Below, one piece after another: positions 34,037 through 45,850 of a stretch of DNA of 64,000 nt. Numbering within the stretch: the stretch's first letter is position 1; every line of letters starts with the position of its first letter. Source of the stretch: Progne subis subis (Eukaryota > Chordata > Aves > Passeriformes > Hirundinidae); the NCBI GenBank assembly GCA_022316685.1, contig JAKJHU010000542.1:86893-150892 (forward strand), read 5' to 3'. The notes below the pieces were generated by a model. That model searched no databases. It was not told the DNA's origin and saw only the letters and a program-made list of their open reading frames with translations. A program made the translations under genes and the position numbers.

Positions 34037-34289
34037 TCAATCTGCACATTTTTAATTACAGGAACCTGAAAAATTCTCCTTTAACCCCAATTACTGGGAC
34101 ACGTTCACACTTACTTCACATCCTTGTGGTAGTTTTCTTACTGTGGACCTAGTAGCTTCTGTGTTCCACCAAAAATGTGATTTCTTCATTTTGAGGACCT
34201 ATTTTCAGTTTTATCAAGGGCTCTTCTAGGTGTTCAGTCCTCATTAAAGAGCCCTGACCCCCCTAGTCTTCTTGAAACATTTTCTCATC

Positions 34290-35846
34290 TTGCTGCCTCT
34301 TTCTACAGAATTTTTGTAGATGTCCCTTTTTGTGGCAATAAAACAAGTGGTCCTGTACCCCTGGAGGTAGGACAAGAAGTTTGTAAGTGTCCTTTCTGGT
34401 GACAGGAAAAACCATGGGTCTCGTATCCCAGAGGTGGGACCTGCCTTTTTCTGTTGTTGTTCTTTCCTGAGCGCTTCTCTGTATTCATGGTTGTCTGTGT
34501 TTCCTTGACTGCTGCCATTAAAATCTGTGGTTTTGTCTTTTGCCTCTCCTCATCTCTTCTCACATACACTTTCTGTGCTTCTCTTAACAATTCCTGAAGC
34601 CCCCTATCCTGCCAATTTTCTACTTTTTCCAGCTTCTTCCTGATGTGCCCCCAGGACTTAGCTACACATTGTGTTTCAAAAGGACCTGTCCTGCTGCAGT
34701 GTCGGGGTCTACACCTGAATATAACTGCAAGGCTTTTCTTCTTTCTAACCAGTCTGCCAGGGGTTCATCCTTCCCTTGGTGCTCACTTAGAGCTTTCCTT
34801 ATATTCTGCCCCTTGGGCACTGCTTCCCAGATTCCTCGGATAATCATCCACCGGAGATCACTCATATTCTGCCTGTGTCTTTAATTCTGATTATTCCAAC
34901 CTGGATCTTGCATAGGCCATTTCTGATCCCCCTGGTCTGGCCCTGACATTCTCTATCCCAAACCCTCATTCCTGAATGTCTAATCATTTCTCTTTCTTCC
35001 ATGGTAAACAAGATTCCTAAGATAGACTGCAGTTCCACCCAGGTGTATATATTCGGCCCAAGAACTGATCTAATCTCTCTGCCACTCCAAGAGGATCCTC
35101 TAGCAACCTGCCCATCTCCTTCTTAAACTCCCTAACATCCCCTGTGTTCAGGGGAACACTCACATCACCAATAGGTCTCTGTTCTGGGTTTGCCATTGGA
35201 ACTTTTCTAAGCGGGTATAGTCCATCTTCCATTTTTGCTTCCCCATCCCCATCATCACTTCTCCCTCCCCACCTCTAGTTCTATGTGCTACTGGCCCTCT
35301 GAATAGGGGTGTTTGCATTTACAGGAGGACCCTCGGGGGCTTGGGGTTGAACGGGCTGATTAGGTTGCCTATAAGGGGTGGGAGGTGATCTAATGGATCC
35401 TAGGGCTCGTGTCTGTCTTGTTTGGCTGCTTGCCCTCTAGTTTGTAAAGGATAAATAGAATGACCTTGCTTCCTTGCCTTCAAGTCACAAATTCACCCTT
35501 TCCCCTGGGAAGCCACAGAGCAGCATATCACTTTCTTCCTGATTAAAAGGTTCTTTTGAATTCACATACAAATTCAAAGCCTGGCAAATCTTCAAAGGTC
35601 CAAACTTTGGCCATATAAATTATCTTTCCATCATTTTCCTTTGTCCATTCAAACAATAATTAATCATTTTCTGCTTACTTTTTCCTTCAGGATTCCATGC
35701 ATCCCGTATTGTAACATCATCCCCAGTGGACTGTCCTGAGGGATGCTCCCCTTCTGAGAACCCCCACAGTTCCCAGGTATACCAGGCTCTTGTGAATTTC
35801 CTTCATAATTCAGCTCCTGGTCTAAGGAGTTACTTTTTTGACCCAT
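34290..35846 (-). pseudogene. gag: ERV gag, gamma-like, broken
   Basis: ATG at 35844-35846 is followed by Gly, as needed for N-myristoylation. The matrix motif P-Q-D-S-P-L-G-M-M lies near 35720. Capsid begins in 35017-35232, where V-P-L-N-T-G-D-V-R-E-F-K-K is typical of avian class I gag. The nucleocapsid piece (34303-34590) has a single zinc knuckle that kept C-H-Q-K-G-H and the last Cys but lost its first Cys. Frameshifts separate all three parts. Confidence 0.75.
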
Positions 35847-37199
35847 TTTTGGTGGCAACAAACAAGAAACCCTGGTACCAGGAGAATTTTGGTCTCCCTC
35901 ACTCACTTTGGTGGTTCAATCCTCTCACTTATATTCTGTTGCACTATTTGTCTTTACCAACTGTTTGCCTCATGCCTAATTCCAATCTTTCTCCCCATCT
36001 GTCTTCCTGACTATATCCTTCTAGCCACTTCCCCGCAATCCCTCTTAGTCTCTGTACTAAAGTTACCAACTATTTCTTCTCAAAGAAAATTGAACTTGAC
36101 TCAATTGCTCCCCTCCTTATTCACCTCACCCAGTGATCAGATCGCTCCCTTCTCCTCGAGGACCTTCCCTGGGTTCTCGGGCGGACCTTCCTGCCAGTCC
36201 CTCCCAGGGAACCTCACTCATTCTCTCTTTTCACTTCCCTCCTTTCCTGGCTGGTCTCCTCACGAGAGCTGAAAACACGGTACTGGGAGGTTCACACTTG
36301 CTTCAGGGGTCTGGGCTACCAGCCCCATTTTAGATATTCTGCACACACACAACATACAGCTGCCCCCTGCTCAACCCCGTGATACTTACACAGTCCATGT
36401 TTCCCACACAGTTCTTGCACAAGACGTTTTCAGGCACCTTTACCTTTAGCCACTCCAATGGAGCTTTTATGAATGCCTCCTATTGCTCGCTTCTTTTCTT
36501 ATGCATTATCGTAATTGGAACTCCTTCTCCAAGGGAGCCTGGTCTAAGCTCAGGACCACCTTAAAAGAGCTGGTGGGAGCTCTGTAGTGGTGTGGGATTT
36601 GGTTTTGGTTTTATTGATGTGCTATTAATTATGGTTCGTTCTATGTATCCCGTTTGTTCCCCCAATGATCTTTCCTCTCTTATTCCCTCCAACCGTTATA
36701 TGTCAATCCCCCTCCCCCCCTCCTCTGGGATCTGCCTGTCATCTTGGGGCCTTCCCTGGAGCTAGAAAGTTCTTCCAAGGGCATCGAGTGATAGGTCAGA
36801 TCCAGAGGGGGTCCCTCCTCATCATTTATGTTTGGTTTATGAAAATATCATTCATCCGTGTGACCCTCCCCAGTGATCTCCCTGATTTGCTCACCCACTG
36901 CCTCTTCTCCTGGTTCCACCCCCAGATAAAGCTGCTGGCAAGCAGCCTGGGGGTCTCTGCCTAGGCAGTTACCTGGAGTCAGGAGGTCCCACGCCGGGGC
37001 TCCAATTAAATCTTGTGACCCGTTCAGCAGAGTCTGCATTTCTATCTCCACCGTCGTTGCCTGCACCACCTGTGCCTGCTGCCGAGGTCGTGTGGGATCA
37101 AGGCCCACAGGATCGGGTTAGCTGGCACGGCCAGCTGTCCGTACCTTTCCACACCAGGTGCCTGAGCTAGCCCGGGCGAGCGTGGAGACCATGCTTAAG
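35847..37199. other. Region between ERV gag start and satellite
   Basis: The leader and 5' LTR of the - strand ERV should lie here. I see no convincing tRNA primer site or LTR end. Small open frames are not recognisable. Confidence 0.35.
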
Positions 37200-40100
37200 G
37201 AACCGCAACATCCTTCTTTTATTTTCATTTCTTGCCTGATGTTAGCATTTGAATTGGAGATTTTGGCAAAAGTTGGTCATTTCAGTGCCCCTCATTTCAG
37301 CTCAGTCCATTTGGTCTCAATCATATTCGGTTCCAAATATTCTCGGTTGTTTTCATTCGCACTGTTTCTCATCATATCTCCTTTCCTGAGCGTTTGTTGA
37401 CTTTGTTCCCTGTTTTCAAGATTTCATTCCCTTTCCCGAAAGGAAGACTTTCCAAGGGAATGAAATCTTGCCATTTCAATGAAGATTAATTGGGCAACTT
37501 CTGTCCCTTTCCCTGCACTTCTTGTCATACTATCCACTTTGTGCTTTTCACGTGCTTTCAAAATTTTTCCTTTTTTTCGTTTAAGTTTGCATTTCTTCCA
37601 TTTCTTTCCTCTCCTTTCTTTCATTTCTTGCCTGATTACAGCATTTGAATTGGATGTTTGGCAAGTGTTGGTCCTTTTCAGTGCCCCTCATTTATCTCAG
37701 TCCATTTGGCCACAATACTCCGTTCCAAATTATCCGTGATTTAATTTGCATTCTTTTTCATCATATCTCCTTTCCTGAGCATTGTTCTTATTGGTTCCCT
37801 GATTTTAATATTTCACTCCCTTTCCCGAAAGGATGACTTTCCTTTCGGGAAAGGGAATGAAATATTGCAATTTCAATTAGGATTAATTTGGTAAGCCTCC
37901 GTCCCTTTCCCTGCATTCTTGTCATAATTCATATTGTGATTAGCACATTCTTTCAAATTGTTCCCTTTTCATTTTAAACTTTCATTTCTTGGATTTCTTT
38001 TCATCTCTTCTTTTATTTGCATTTCGTGACGGATTGCAGCATTTGAATTGGTGTACATTTGGCAAGTGTTGGTCCTTTTCAGTGCCTGTCATTTCATCTC
38101 AGTCCATTTGGTCACAATCACTCCGGTTCCAAATTTTTCCTTTTTGTATTTATTCACGTTGTTTACACCATATCTCCTTACCTGAGCGTTTGTTAAATTT
38201 TTTCAGTTGCTTGCTCTGCACTTCCTATCATCCCGTTCACTTTTTGTTTTTCACGTGCTTTCAAAATTTTCCCATTTTCATTTTAAGCTTGCATTTCTTT
38301 GATTTCTTTACCTCTCCTTCTTCTGTTTCATTTTCTTGCCTGATTGCAGCATTTGAATTGGCGTATATTTGGCAAGTGCTGGTCCTTTTCAATATCCCTC
38401 ATTTCAGCTCAGTCCATTTCATCTCAATAACTCCGGTTCCAAATTATCTTGGTTGTTTTCATTCGCATTGTTTCTCATATCTCCTTTCCTGAGTGTTTGT
38501 TAGACTTTGTTCCCTGTTTTCAAGATTTCAATGACGATTAAATGGACAAGGTTCACTCCCTTTCCCTGCACTTCTTGTCATCCCATCCACTTTGTGCTTT
38601 TCACGTACTTTCAAATTTTTCATTTTAAGCTTGCATTTCTTCAATTTAATTTTTTCTCCTTCTTTTATTTACATTTTGTACGAAGTGTCAACAGTTGAAT
38701 TGGATTTTTTGACAAGTTGGTCCTTTTCACTGCCCTCATTTCATCTCAGTCCATTTGGTCACAATCACTCCTCTTCCAAATTATTTCGGTTGTTTTCATT
38801 CGCACTATTTCGCATCATATCTCCTTTCCTCATCATTTGTTAGACTTTGTTCTCTGTATTCAAGATTTCATTCTCCTTTCCTGAAAGGTAGACCTTGCTT
38901 TGGGAAAGGGAATGAAATCTTGCAATGTCAATGAAGATTAATTGGGCAAGCTTCCGTCCTTTCCCTGCACATCTTGTCATCCCATTCACTTTTTGCTTTT
39001 CATGGGCTTTCACAATTTTCCCTTTTTCATTTTAAGCTTACATTTCTTCAATTTCATTTTCTCTCCATCATTCCTTTATTTCCACTTCTCATCTAGTTGC
39101 AGCATTTGAATTTTGGCAAGTAATGGTCCTTTTCAGTGCCCTTCATTTCATCTCAGTCCATATGGTCTAAATCACTCCCATTCCCAGTTTTCTCCTTTTA
39201 TTTTTTTACTTTGCACTGTTTCCAATCATATTTCTATTCCTGAGCGATTGCTCAACTTGTTCTCTATTTTCAAAATTTCAGTGAGTGTTACTTGGGAAGC
39301 TTTTGTCCTTTTCCTTGTACTTCTTGTCATCCCATTGTATTTTGGCTTCTCATGTGCTTTCAAAATATTTTTTTTTTTTTCATTTTAACCTTGCATTTCT
39401 TCAGTTTCTAATATTCTCCTTCCATTATTTCAATTTCTTGCCTGATGTCAGAATTTATTTTGGAGTAACATTGACAAGTGTTGGTCCTTTTCAGTGCCCC
39501 TCATTTCATCTCAGTCCATTTGGTCACAATCTCTCCGATCCCAGATTTTCTCGTTAGTTTTCATTTGCAGTTTCATTATATATCATTTCCTGAGCATTTG
39601 TTCGACTTTGTTCTCTGTATTAAAGATTTCATTCCCTTTCATGAAGGGACGACTTTCCTCTCGGATACCGAATGAAATCTTGCCATTTCAATGAATATTA
39701 ATTGGGCAAGCTTCCGTCCCTTTCCCTGCACTTCTTGTCATCCCACCCACTTTTCATGTTCTGTGTGAATTTTCCCTTTTTCCTTTTAAGCTTGCTTTTT
39801 TATCAATTTGTTTTCTTCTCTTTCTTTTATTTACCTTTCTTGCCTGATTTCAGCATTTGAATTGGAGTACTTTTGACAAGTGTTGGTTTTTTTCAGTGCC
39901 CCTCATTTCATCTCAGACCATTTGCTTTCAATTATTCCAGTTCCAAATTTTCCCATGGTTTTCATTCGCACTGCTTTGCAGCATAACTCATTTCCTGAGC
40001 ATTTATTAGATGTTGTTCCCTGTTTACAAGATTTCAATGAAGACTAATTGGGCAAGCTTCTCTTCCTTTCCCTGTACTTCTTGTCATCCCATTCACTTTT

Positions 40101-40645
40101 TCTTTTTACATGCTTTCAAAATATTCCCTTTTTCAATTTAAGTTTGAATATCTTCTACGTGTTTTCCTCTCCTTCCTTTTTTTCCATTTCTTGGCGGATT
40201 GCAGCATTTGAATTGGTGTACATTTGGCAAGTGTTGGTCTTTTCACTGCCGCTCATTTCATCTCAGTCCATGTGGCCTCACTCATTTTGGTTCCAAATTT
40301 CGTCAGTTTTCATTCGCACTGTTTCTCATCATGTCTCCTTTCCTGAGTTAGACTTTGTTTCCTATTTTAAATATTTCAGAGAAAATACTTCCTTTCAGGA
40401 AAGGAAATATAACTTGCAATTTCAATGAAGATAAATTGGGCAAGCTTCCGTCCCTCTCCCTGCACTTCTTGTCAGCCCATTAACTTTTTGATTTTCACAT
40501 GCTTTCAAATTTTTCGATTTTTCAATTTAAGCTTGCATTTCTTCAAGATCTTTTCCCCTCCTTTATTTCCATTTCTAGCCTGATTACAGTGTTTGAATTG
40601 GAGAAATATTGGCAAGTGTTGGTCCATTTCAAAGCCCGTCATTTT
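37200..40645 (+). repeat. Satellite array of ten ~310-413-bp units
   Basis: Each unit contains TTTCTTGCCTGATTGCAGC, GCATTTGAATTGG, TTGGTCCTTTTCAGTGCCC, CATCTCAGTCCATTTGG, a CATATCTCCTTTCCTGAGC block, CAATGAAGATTAATTGGGC and TCCCTTTCCCTGCACTTC. The GCATTTGAATTGG anchors lie near 37244, 37641, 38039, 38349, 38688, 39101, 39450, 39853, 40203 and 40588. Open frames on the + strand are artefacts of the pyrimidine-rich repeat. Confidence 0.93.
37810..37864. repeat. Palindrome within a satellite unit
   Basis: About 22-bp arms: ATTTCACTCCCTTTCCCGAA pairs with TTCGGGAAAGGGAATGAAAT across a short loop. Related, more decayed palindromes are at 37421-37466, 38861-38915, 39625-39680 and possibly 40360-40420; units near 38160-38220, 38500 and 40020 lack it. 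Confidence 0.85.
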
Positions 40646-40689
40646 ATCATCCCTACCTCTCCCAACTATCACAAAACCCTCACACTGCA

Positions 40690-41300
40690 ATCCTCACTTT
40701 ACACTACACCTTGCATGCCCCACCGCCCTCCCAGGGAACAAGTCCATCCCCACATCCCAGCTCACCCTGGCCCCAGGCAGTGTCCAGCCATGGCCTGTGT
40801 CCTGGCGCTGCAGGCCCTTGGCAAGAGTCTCTCCCAGCCAGCAATTCCTGCTCTTCCCTGCTCTGGGGCAGCAGCTGCAAGTTGATTTGCTCCCTGGGCT
40901 CTGGCCCAGCCCCAAGCCAGGGCCAGGACCTTTCCCCAGAGCTCTGTGGCCACTGCAATGCTCACAGCTTTGAGGCTGCTGCAGCTCCAGGAGCCTTTGG
41001 ACACCGCTCCCGGGGATGCCCAGGCTGCCACTCTTGGCTGTCTGTGCAGGGCAGGGGCCTGCACTCCATGATCCTGCTGCTTCCCTCCCAGATCAGCCTT
41101 AGTGTCTCCTCCAGGTGCTGCCAGAGCTCTTGGGGCCAGGTCAGGAGTGGCATAGCCCCAACATTCCCCTCTCTGGGACATCACTGTGCTGGCAGCTCCA
41201 AGTTTTCCCTCTCTGTGGCACCATGGCTGGGGGCAGCTCTAACATTCCATGTATTGGAGATGCTCCAAGGGAAGCATCCAGAGCCACACACAGTCATCAA
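40690..41300 (-). repeat. Block C: inverted copy of part of blocks A and B
   Basis: Reverse complement matches 23870-24460, for example GCCCCAAGCAGTGTCCAGCC on one strand against the other. Directly follows the end of the satellite. Confidence 0.88.
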
Positions 41301-41339
41301 ACTGACCAGCCACTGAGCACCTCCGACTTGATGTAAGAG

Positions 41340-42180
41340 TTGGTCTGAAGTTCCCCTCATTTCCTCACATCATCACAAGGACCCTGCGGACCCCACTGCA
41401 GTTCTGGCCTAGTGATGCTTGCCAATCGTCTGCAGGTGCATTTTCCTGTGTCACCACGCCACGGTACACTGGCTTTGAGCAGTGTAATGGCAGTTCTGTA
41501 CCTGAAGATTGCACCTGCTGTATGGTCCCTGCTTCATGACAATAGCCTATGAATTTCCCCACCTCTCGGCTAAGTGGACTTTCTGGGGTAACTTTGGTGG
41601 TCCCCCACAGAAAATCCCTCATCTGCTTCACAACCACCGTGACAGATGGAGATCAAAGCCCCCTCTCAAGGACTGAGACATGAGACCCCTACAACCCCAA
41701 TATGGGGGACTGGGGCTGACTCAACCAAAGCGAGATGTTTGCCTGCACGTGTGGTAGTTGGACCAAGAAGACAATGGCTCTTGCTTACTGCTGAGAACAT
41801 GGACTAACTGTTCCTGCTCGGTGGCTTCAATAGACTTATTTGCATTACTTGTTCCCCCCGCAATGGAGGACTACAATAAAAACCCCTGAGTAAACCAGAG
41901 ATTTTGAGAGAGACTCTCCCCAACATGAAAGGCACACTCATCAACAGGAACACCAGGATTTCATCTCCACATTTGGTAGCTATATCCCATTTTTCCTCTC
42001 TCTCTTTTTCTATCTCTTTCTCTCACTCCTAATCCCTCTATCACATTTGCTATGGGCAATCAATAAAAACTGCATTTGTTTTGATTCATACTGAAATCCC
42101 CTCTGTGCTTGGTTTTACATTCTGAGATCAGTAAACAAACCATTACGACCCCTGATTGTATGAACAGATTGTAATAAGAG
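41340..42180 (+). mobile_element. ERV remnant with LTR-like right part
   Basis: The right part (about 41650-42150) has a pyrimidine-rich stretch, AATAAA near 42062 (CAATCAATAAAAACTGC) and another near 41875, as in a class III or class I LTR. The left part (41400-41530) could encode a Cys-rich stretch (C-T-C-C) but is broken. Family not identified. Confidence 0.4.
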
Positions 42181-43032
42181 GCAGCAGGATCATGGAGTGC
42201 AGGCTCCTGTTGGGTTCTTTTGTTTGTGTTCTTTTTTGAACTTTTCCTGTTGGCTCTGGGCAGAGCTCTGTAGGTCTATGTGCCACTTGCCTGTGGCACT
42301 GTGGAGGTGGCCAGGGGGACCTTCCCCGAGCTGTGTGCACAGCAATGCACATCAGCCCAGGCCGGGGGTGCTCAGTGCCCGCTCAGTTTTGCTCTCTGGC
42401 TGTGGCTCTGGACGCTTCCCTTGGAGCGTCTCCAGGCAGGGAATGTTGGAGCTGTCACCCCGTGGTGTCACAGAGAATGGAACCCTGGAGCTGCCAGCAC
42501 GGTGATGTCCCAGAGAGGGGAATGCTGGAAGCCCCAAGAGCTCTGGCTGCACCTGGAGGAAACATGAAGGTTGAATTGGGCAGGAGGCAGCAGGATCATA
42601 GAGTGCATTTTCCGGCTCTGCACAGACAGGCCAAGAGTGGCAGCCTGGGCATCACCTTGGAGCGATGTCCAAAGGCTCCTGGAGCTGTAGCAACCTTGGA
42701 GGTGTGAATATTGCAGTGGCCACAGAGCTCTGGGGAAAGGTCCCTACTTAGGGCTGGGTCAGTGGCCCAGGGAGCAAACAACTTGCAGCTGCTGCCCCAG
42801 AGCAGGGAAGAGCAGGAATTGCTGGCTGGGAGAGACTCTTGCCAAGGGCTGCAGCACCGGACACAGGCCATGGCTGGACACTGCTTGGGGCCAGGGTGAG
42901 CTGGGATGTGGGGATGGACTTGTTCCCTGGGAGGGCGGTGGGGCCCTGGCACAGAGTGGGAGGAAAAGCTGCGCTGCCCTGGAATGGCTGGAAGTGTGCA
43001 AGGGCTGGTTGGAGGGGACTTCCTGCCCAGAA

Positions 43033-43083
43033 GGGATGGGATGGGATGGGATGGGATGGGATGGGATGGGATGGGATGGGATG
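43033..43083 (+). repeat. (GGGAT)n array, about 10 units
   Basis: Same array as in block A with fewer units. Confidence 0.95.
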
Positions 43084-43364
43084 GTGTAATGTGGGGTGTA
43101 ATTGCAGTGTGGAGGTGGTAGGAAAGTTTGGAGGGATAGGGATTACAGTGGGGGGATGAGGTGGTTTGGGCTCTTGGAGTAGGGGAGTGGAGGGAAGGAA
43201 ATCAAGAAGCTGTTTTAAGGGCTGCTGGTGCTTTTAGGAATTTTGGGGCCTGGGAGTGTCTTGTGGGAGGTTGCCGTGAAATTGGGAAGGCTGAGTTTAA
43301 GGTGCTGTGCTGTGCAGGGCTGAGGTGGAGTGTCAGTGATTTTGGGATTGTAAAGGCACCTGCT

Positions 43365-43572
43365 CCCAAGAAAGAAAAAAAGAAAGAAAGAAATGAAAGA
43401 AAGAAAAGAAAGAAAGAGAAAGAAAAGAATGAAAGAAAGAGAAAGAAAGAGAAAGGAAAGAGAGAAAGAGAGAAAGAAAGAAAGAAGAAAGAAGAAAGAG
43501 AAAGAAAGAAGAAGAAGAAGGAAGGAAAAAGGAAGGAAGGAAGGAAGGAAGGAAGGAAGGAAAGAAGGAAAG
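43365..43572 (+). repeat. Purine tract, GAAA then GGAA units, ~200 bp
   Basis: Nearly unbroken A/G on the + strand; able to form triplex or H-DNA in principle. Any frame gives Lys/Glu/Arg-rich nonsense peptides. Confidence 0.92.
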
Positions 43573-44216
43573 TTTTTAAATGAAGCTCTATATGTCTATT
43601 TCAATATGTAATGAAGTTGAATTCAGCAGCAATGCAATTTTATTTAAGTAGCATTTTATAATCAAGCATATGCAAAATTTCAGCAGTGATTTATTAAAGA
43701 TAAGTACTGTTTGGATAAAGCATAAGCAAAACTGACCCAGGGACGGAGGAAGGTTTCTCACCCTACCTCACGTACAAAACAAAGTAATCCAACTTAAACT
43801 TATATATTGTATGCTAATACATATTCATTAATATTTCCTGTGAATCTCCTATTTTCAATTCTTAAAATCTACGTCACTGTACTATATAGCACATGCTCCA
43901 CTTGTTGTCAGGGTGTCGTGTTGGCTTTTTGGTGGTCTTCTTCAGATGAAGGCTCATCATCTTCCTCTCCTCCTATGAATAACCTTACTGGTTGTGCATG
44001 CGCTCTAAGTTTTGTGTTATACATAACTAAGCATTTTGTTCCAAAAAGTAATTTTTTCATGGATCAAACCACCACCAAAGCTCCCTACCTTGGAACAGTC
44101 CCAGCTTTGTCCATCTCAAGGCCAGTTCTATCTTAAGATATCCTGTATCCCATAGCATCTGCAGAGGGCCCATCTCCCGACCTTGGAGTAGTCCCAGCTT
44201 TGGTCAATCCAACTTT

Positions 44217-44509
44217 TGCTCTCTCCGCTGAGGCGTAGCGACCTGTTTCGGGAACAACACGGCAGCCACACCCAGGCTGCTCGGGCCATCAGCTCACAGA
44301 CACCAATGGGGTGGACGGCTAATGGTGTTTATTAACTGGTTACATGGACTTATAAAGCCTCTGTTTGCTACATCACATCTGTCTGCTTACGTTACAAGTT
44401 ACGTGTTGCTTACCTTATCAGGGACACTAAAGAACTAAGTGTTGAGGGAGGGGTTCTGTCTGCCCGTACAATGCGATAACTTCCGACCGCCTGTCCCTAA
44501 TCTTCCACA
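44217..44509 (-). repeat. 3' LTR of the TgERV-F-like provirus
   Basis: On the - strand it starts TGTGGAAGATTAGG and ends AGCA. About 293 bp. By eye about twenty differences from the other LTR. Confidence 0.9.
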
Positions 44510-44529
44510 TTCCCCCCCCCCCGCCCCAG
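44510..44529 (-). other. Polypurine tract
   Basis: On the - strand a G-rich run (GGGGCGGGGGG...GGAA) directly before the 3' LTR. Confidence 0.75.
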
Positions 44530-44693
44530 GATTAAGTAAAACACCTATAAAAGTATAAATGTTATAAAAAATGCAAAAGCTGTTAAAGTTAGTATAATAG
44601 GATACAAAGTGATATAACATGTTAATAATAAGTGCACTTCATGGTAATTGCAGGCGTTCGACAAATAGGATGTCGACTTTCTCTAAACGGCTT

Positions 44694-45850
44694 CTAACAA
44701 ACGACAGTAACGTTCAAAATGCAAGGCCCAAAAATCAATATCAAGAGTAGCATGGTGATAGGGCCTATCAGGGTGGAAACAAGGGTGGCTAGCCATGGGG
44801 ACTGATTGAACCATGACTCGAACCATCCTGGTTGGGCCTCTCTCTCTCTCTTTCTCTGGGCCAGTCTTTCTCTCAGTTCGGCCATGGAGTCTCGCACTAC
44901 TCCGGTATGGTCTGCATAAAAACAGCATTCTTCTCTCAAGGCAGCACACAGACCTCCTTGCTGCATGAGCAAGAGGTCCAGTCCTCCCTGTTCTGCAGGA
45001 CGACTTCTGAAAGTGAGGAGATAGATTCCTCCAGAGAGGAGATGGATTTTTCAATTCTTAACAAGTCCTCGTCATGGTCATTTGCAGCTGAGAAAGTCCT
45101 TGGTGTTGGGTCACGAGAGCTGAAACACCTGTGGCTGTACTGGCAGCTCCTAGGCCAAGGAGCATTGCAATGGTTATACCTGTCATTACTTCTCTTTTGT
45201 GGAGCTGGATGGTTTCTTCTAAAAAGCGATACATTTCCTCTTCTTGGTGATACAGGACTCTAGGAACAGTCAGAACTTGGACACAAAAGTCGCAAGGTTA
45301 TTGAATTTACCAAGGTACACACAGAGGGTTATTCCAGATTGTTGACAAACCCACATTCCTGGTACGAATGGGACTGCCCACTTATCAGTCTTTTGGCTAG
45401 GTTGGATGAACTCAGCACAAATGTTTCCCATCTGCTTTGCTAAGGTTACATTGCCAAAGCACTTGCCTCGGCCTGTGACTTGACTCAGGTAATTTCCCTC
45501 CGCGGGGTGTCCCATCTACAGTTGTGTGGATTATCTGCTGCAGAATATTTGAAAGGAACATCAAGAGCGACACCCTCATAAAAAGGAGGTTCTGCATTAT
45601 AACATAACCAGCATGATTTTGTAAAGTTTGGATCGGATTGGTTCAATGACAAAAAGGTAGCATTTAACACACTAAGAAACGGATTGTAAGGATCTGACTT
45701 AGGTTTTTGGTAGGTAGCTAAAGGACTGAATGAGGAGGAGGTGCCAGGTGTGGCCTCTCTCCTGTGTCTGTGTGCTGTGAGAATCTGATAGGGTCTAATT
45801 GATCGGGGTACTGAAGGTAGGAGCCTGATAATTTGCACGTTTGCCCAATT
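44694..45850 (-). pseudogene. env: ERV env, gammaretrovirus type, truncated and broken
   Basis: The surface part (read leftwards from about 45840) keeps the C-W-L-C disulfide-isomerase motif near 45610 and N-x-S/T sites but lacks a signal peptide, because gag sequence is joined to it. It stops near 45485; an overlapping frame continues at 45270-45515. The transmembrane part (44694-44972) has the gamma-type CX6CC motif preceded by Gln-Gln-Gly-Gly, a long amphipathic stretch, a hydrophobic anchor near 44720-44790 and a stop at 44694. At least two frameshifts separate the parts. Confidence 0.85.

Larger units (their letters stand above)
27973..35846 (-). mobile_element. Decayed gammaretrovirus-like (class I) ERV
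   Basis: On the - strand from right to left: gag start with M-G-Q at 35846, capsid, nucleocapsid, protease, reverse transcriptase with Y-L-D-D, RNase H, and env ending at 27973. Frames shift many times and the longest open piece is about 135 codons. The stretch 30000-31900, where integrase belongs, is too decayed for me to assign. No LTR pair was found; the right side runs into unassigned DNA and a satellite. Confidence 0.8.
42230..44216 (+). repeat. Block B: second direct copy of block A
   Basis: Matches 23736-25640 in order, including GGGAT array, purine tract and the AT-rich end, and stops inside the TCCCAGCTTTGGYCAATCC sequence, where a provirus begins. Confidence 0.88.

Noticed and set aside
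37160..37190. tRNA primer site for the - strand ERV
   Set aside because: A TGGTCTCC sequence is present but does not match a tRNA 3' end that I can name, and no LTR adjoins it.
37479..40428. Several Phe/Ser-rich open frames on the + strand
   Set aside because: They recur with each satellite unit and come from its T/C-rich strand.
43161..43583. Lys/Glu-rich protein of 140 codons
   Set aside because: It is the translation of the GAAA/GGAA microsatellite and is not conserved in block A.
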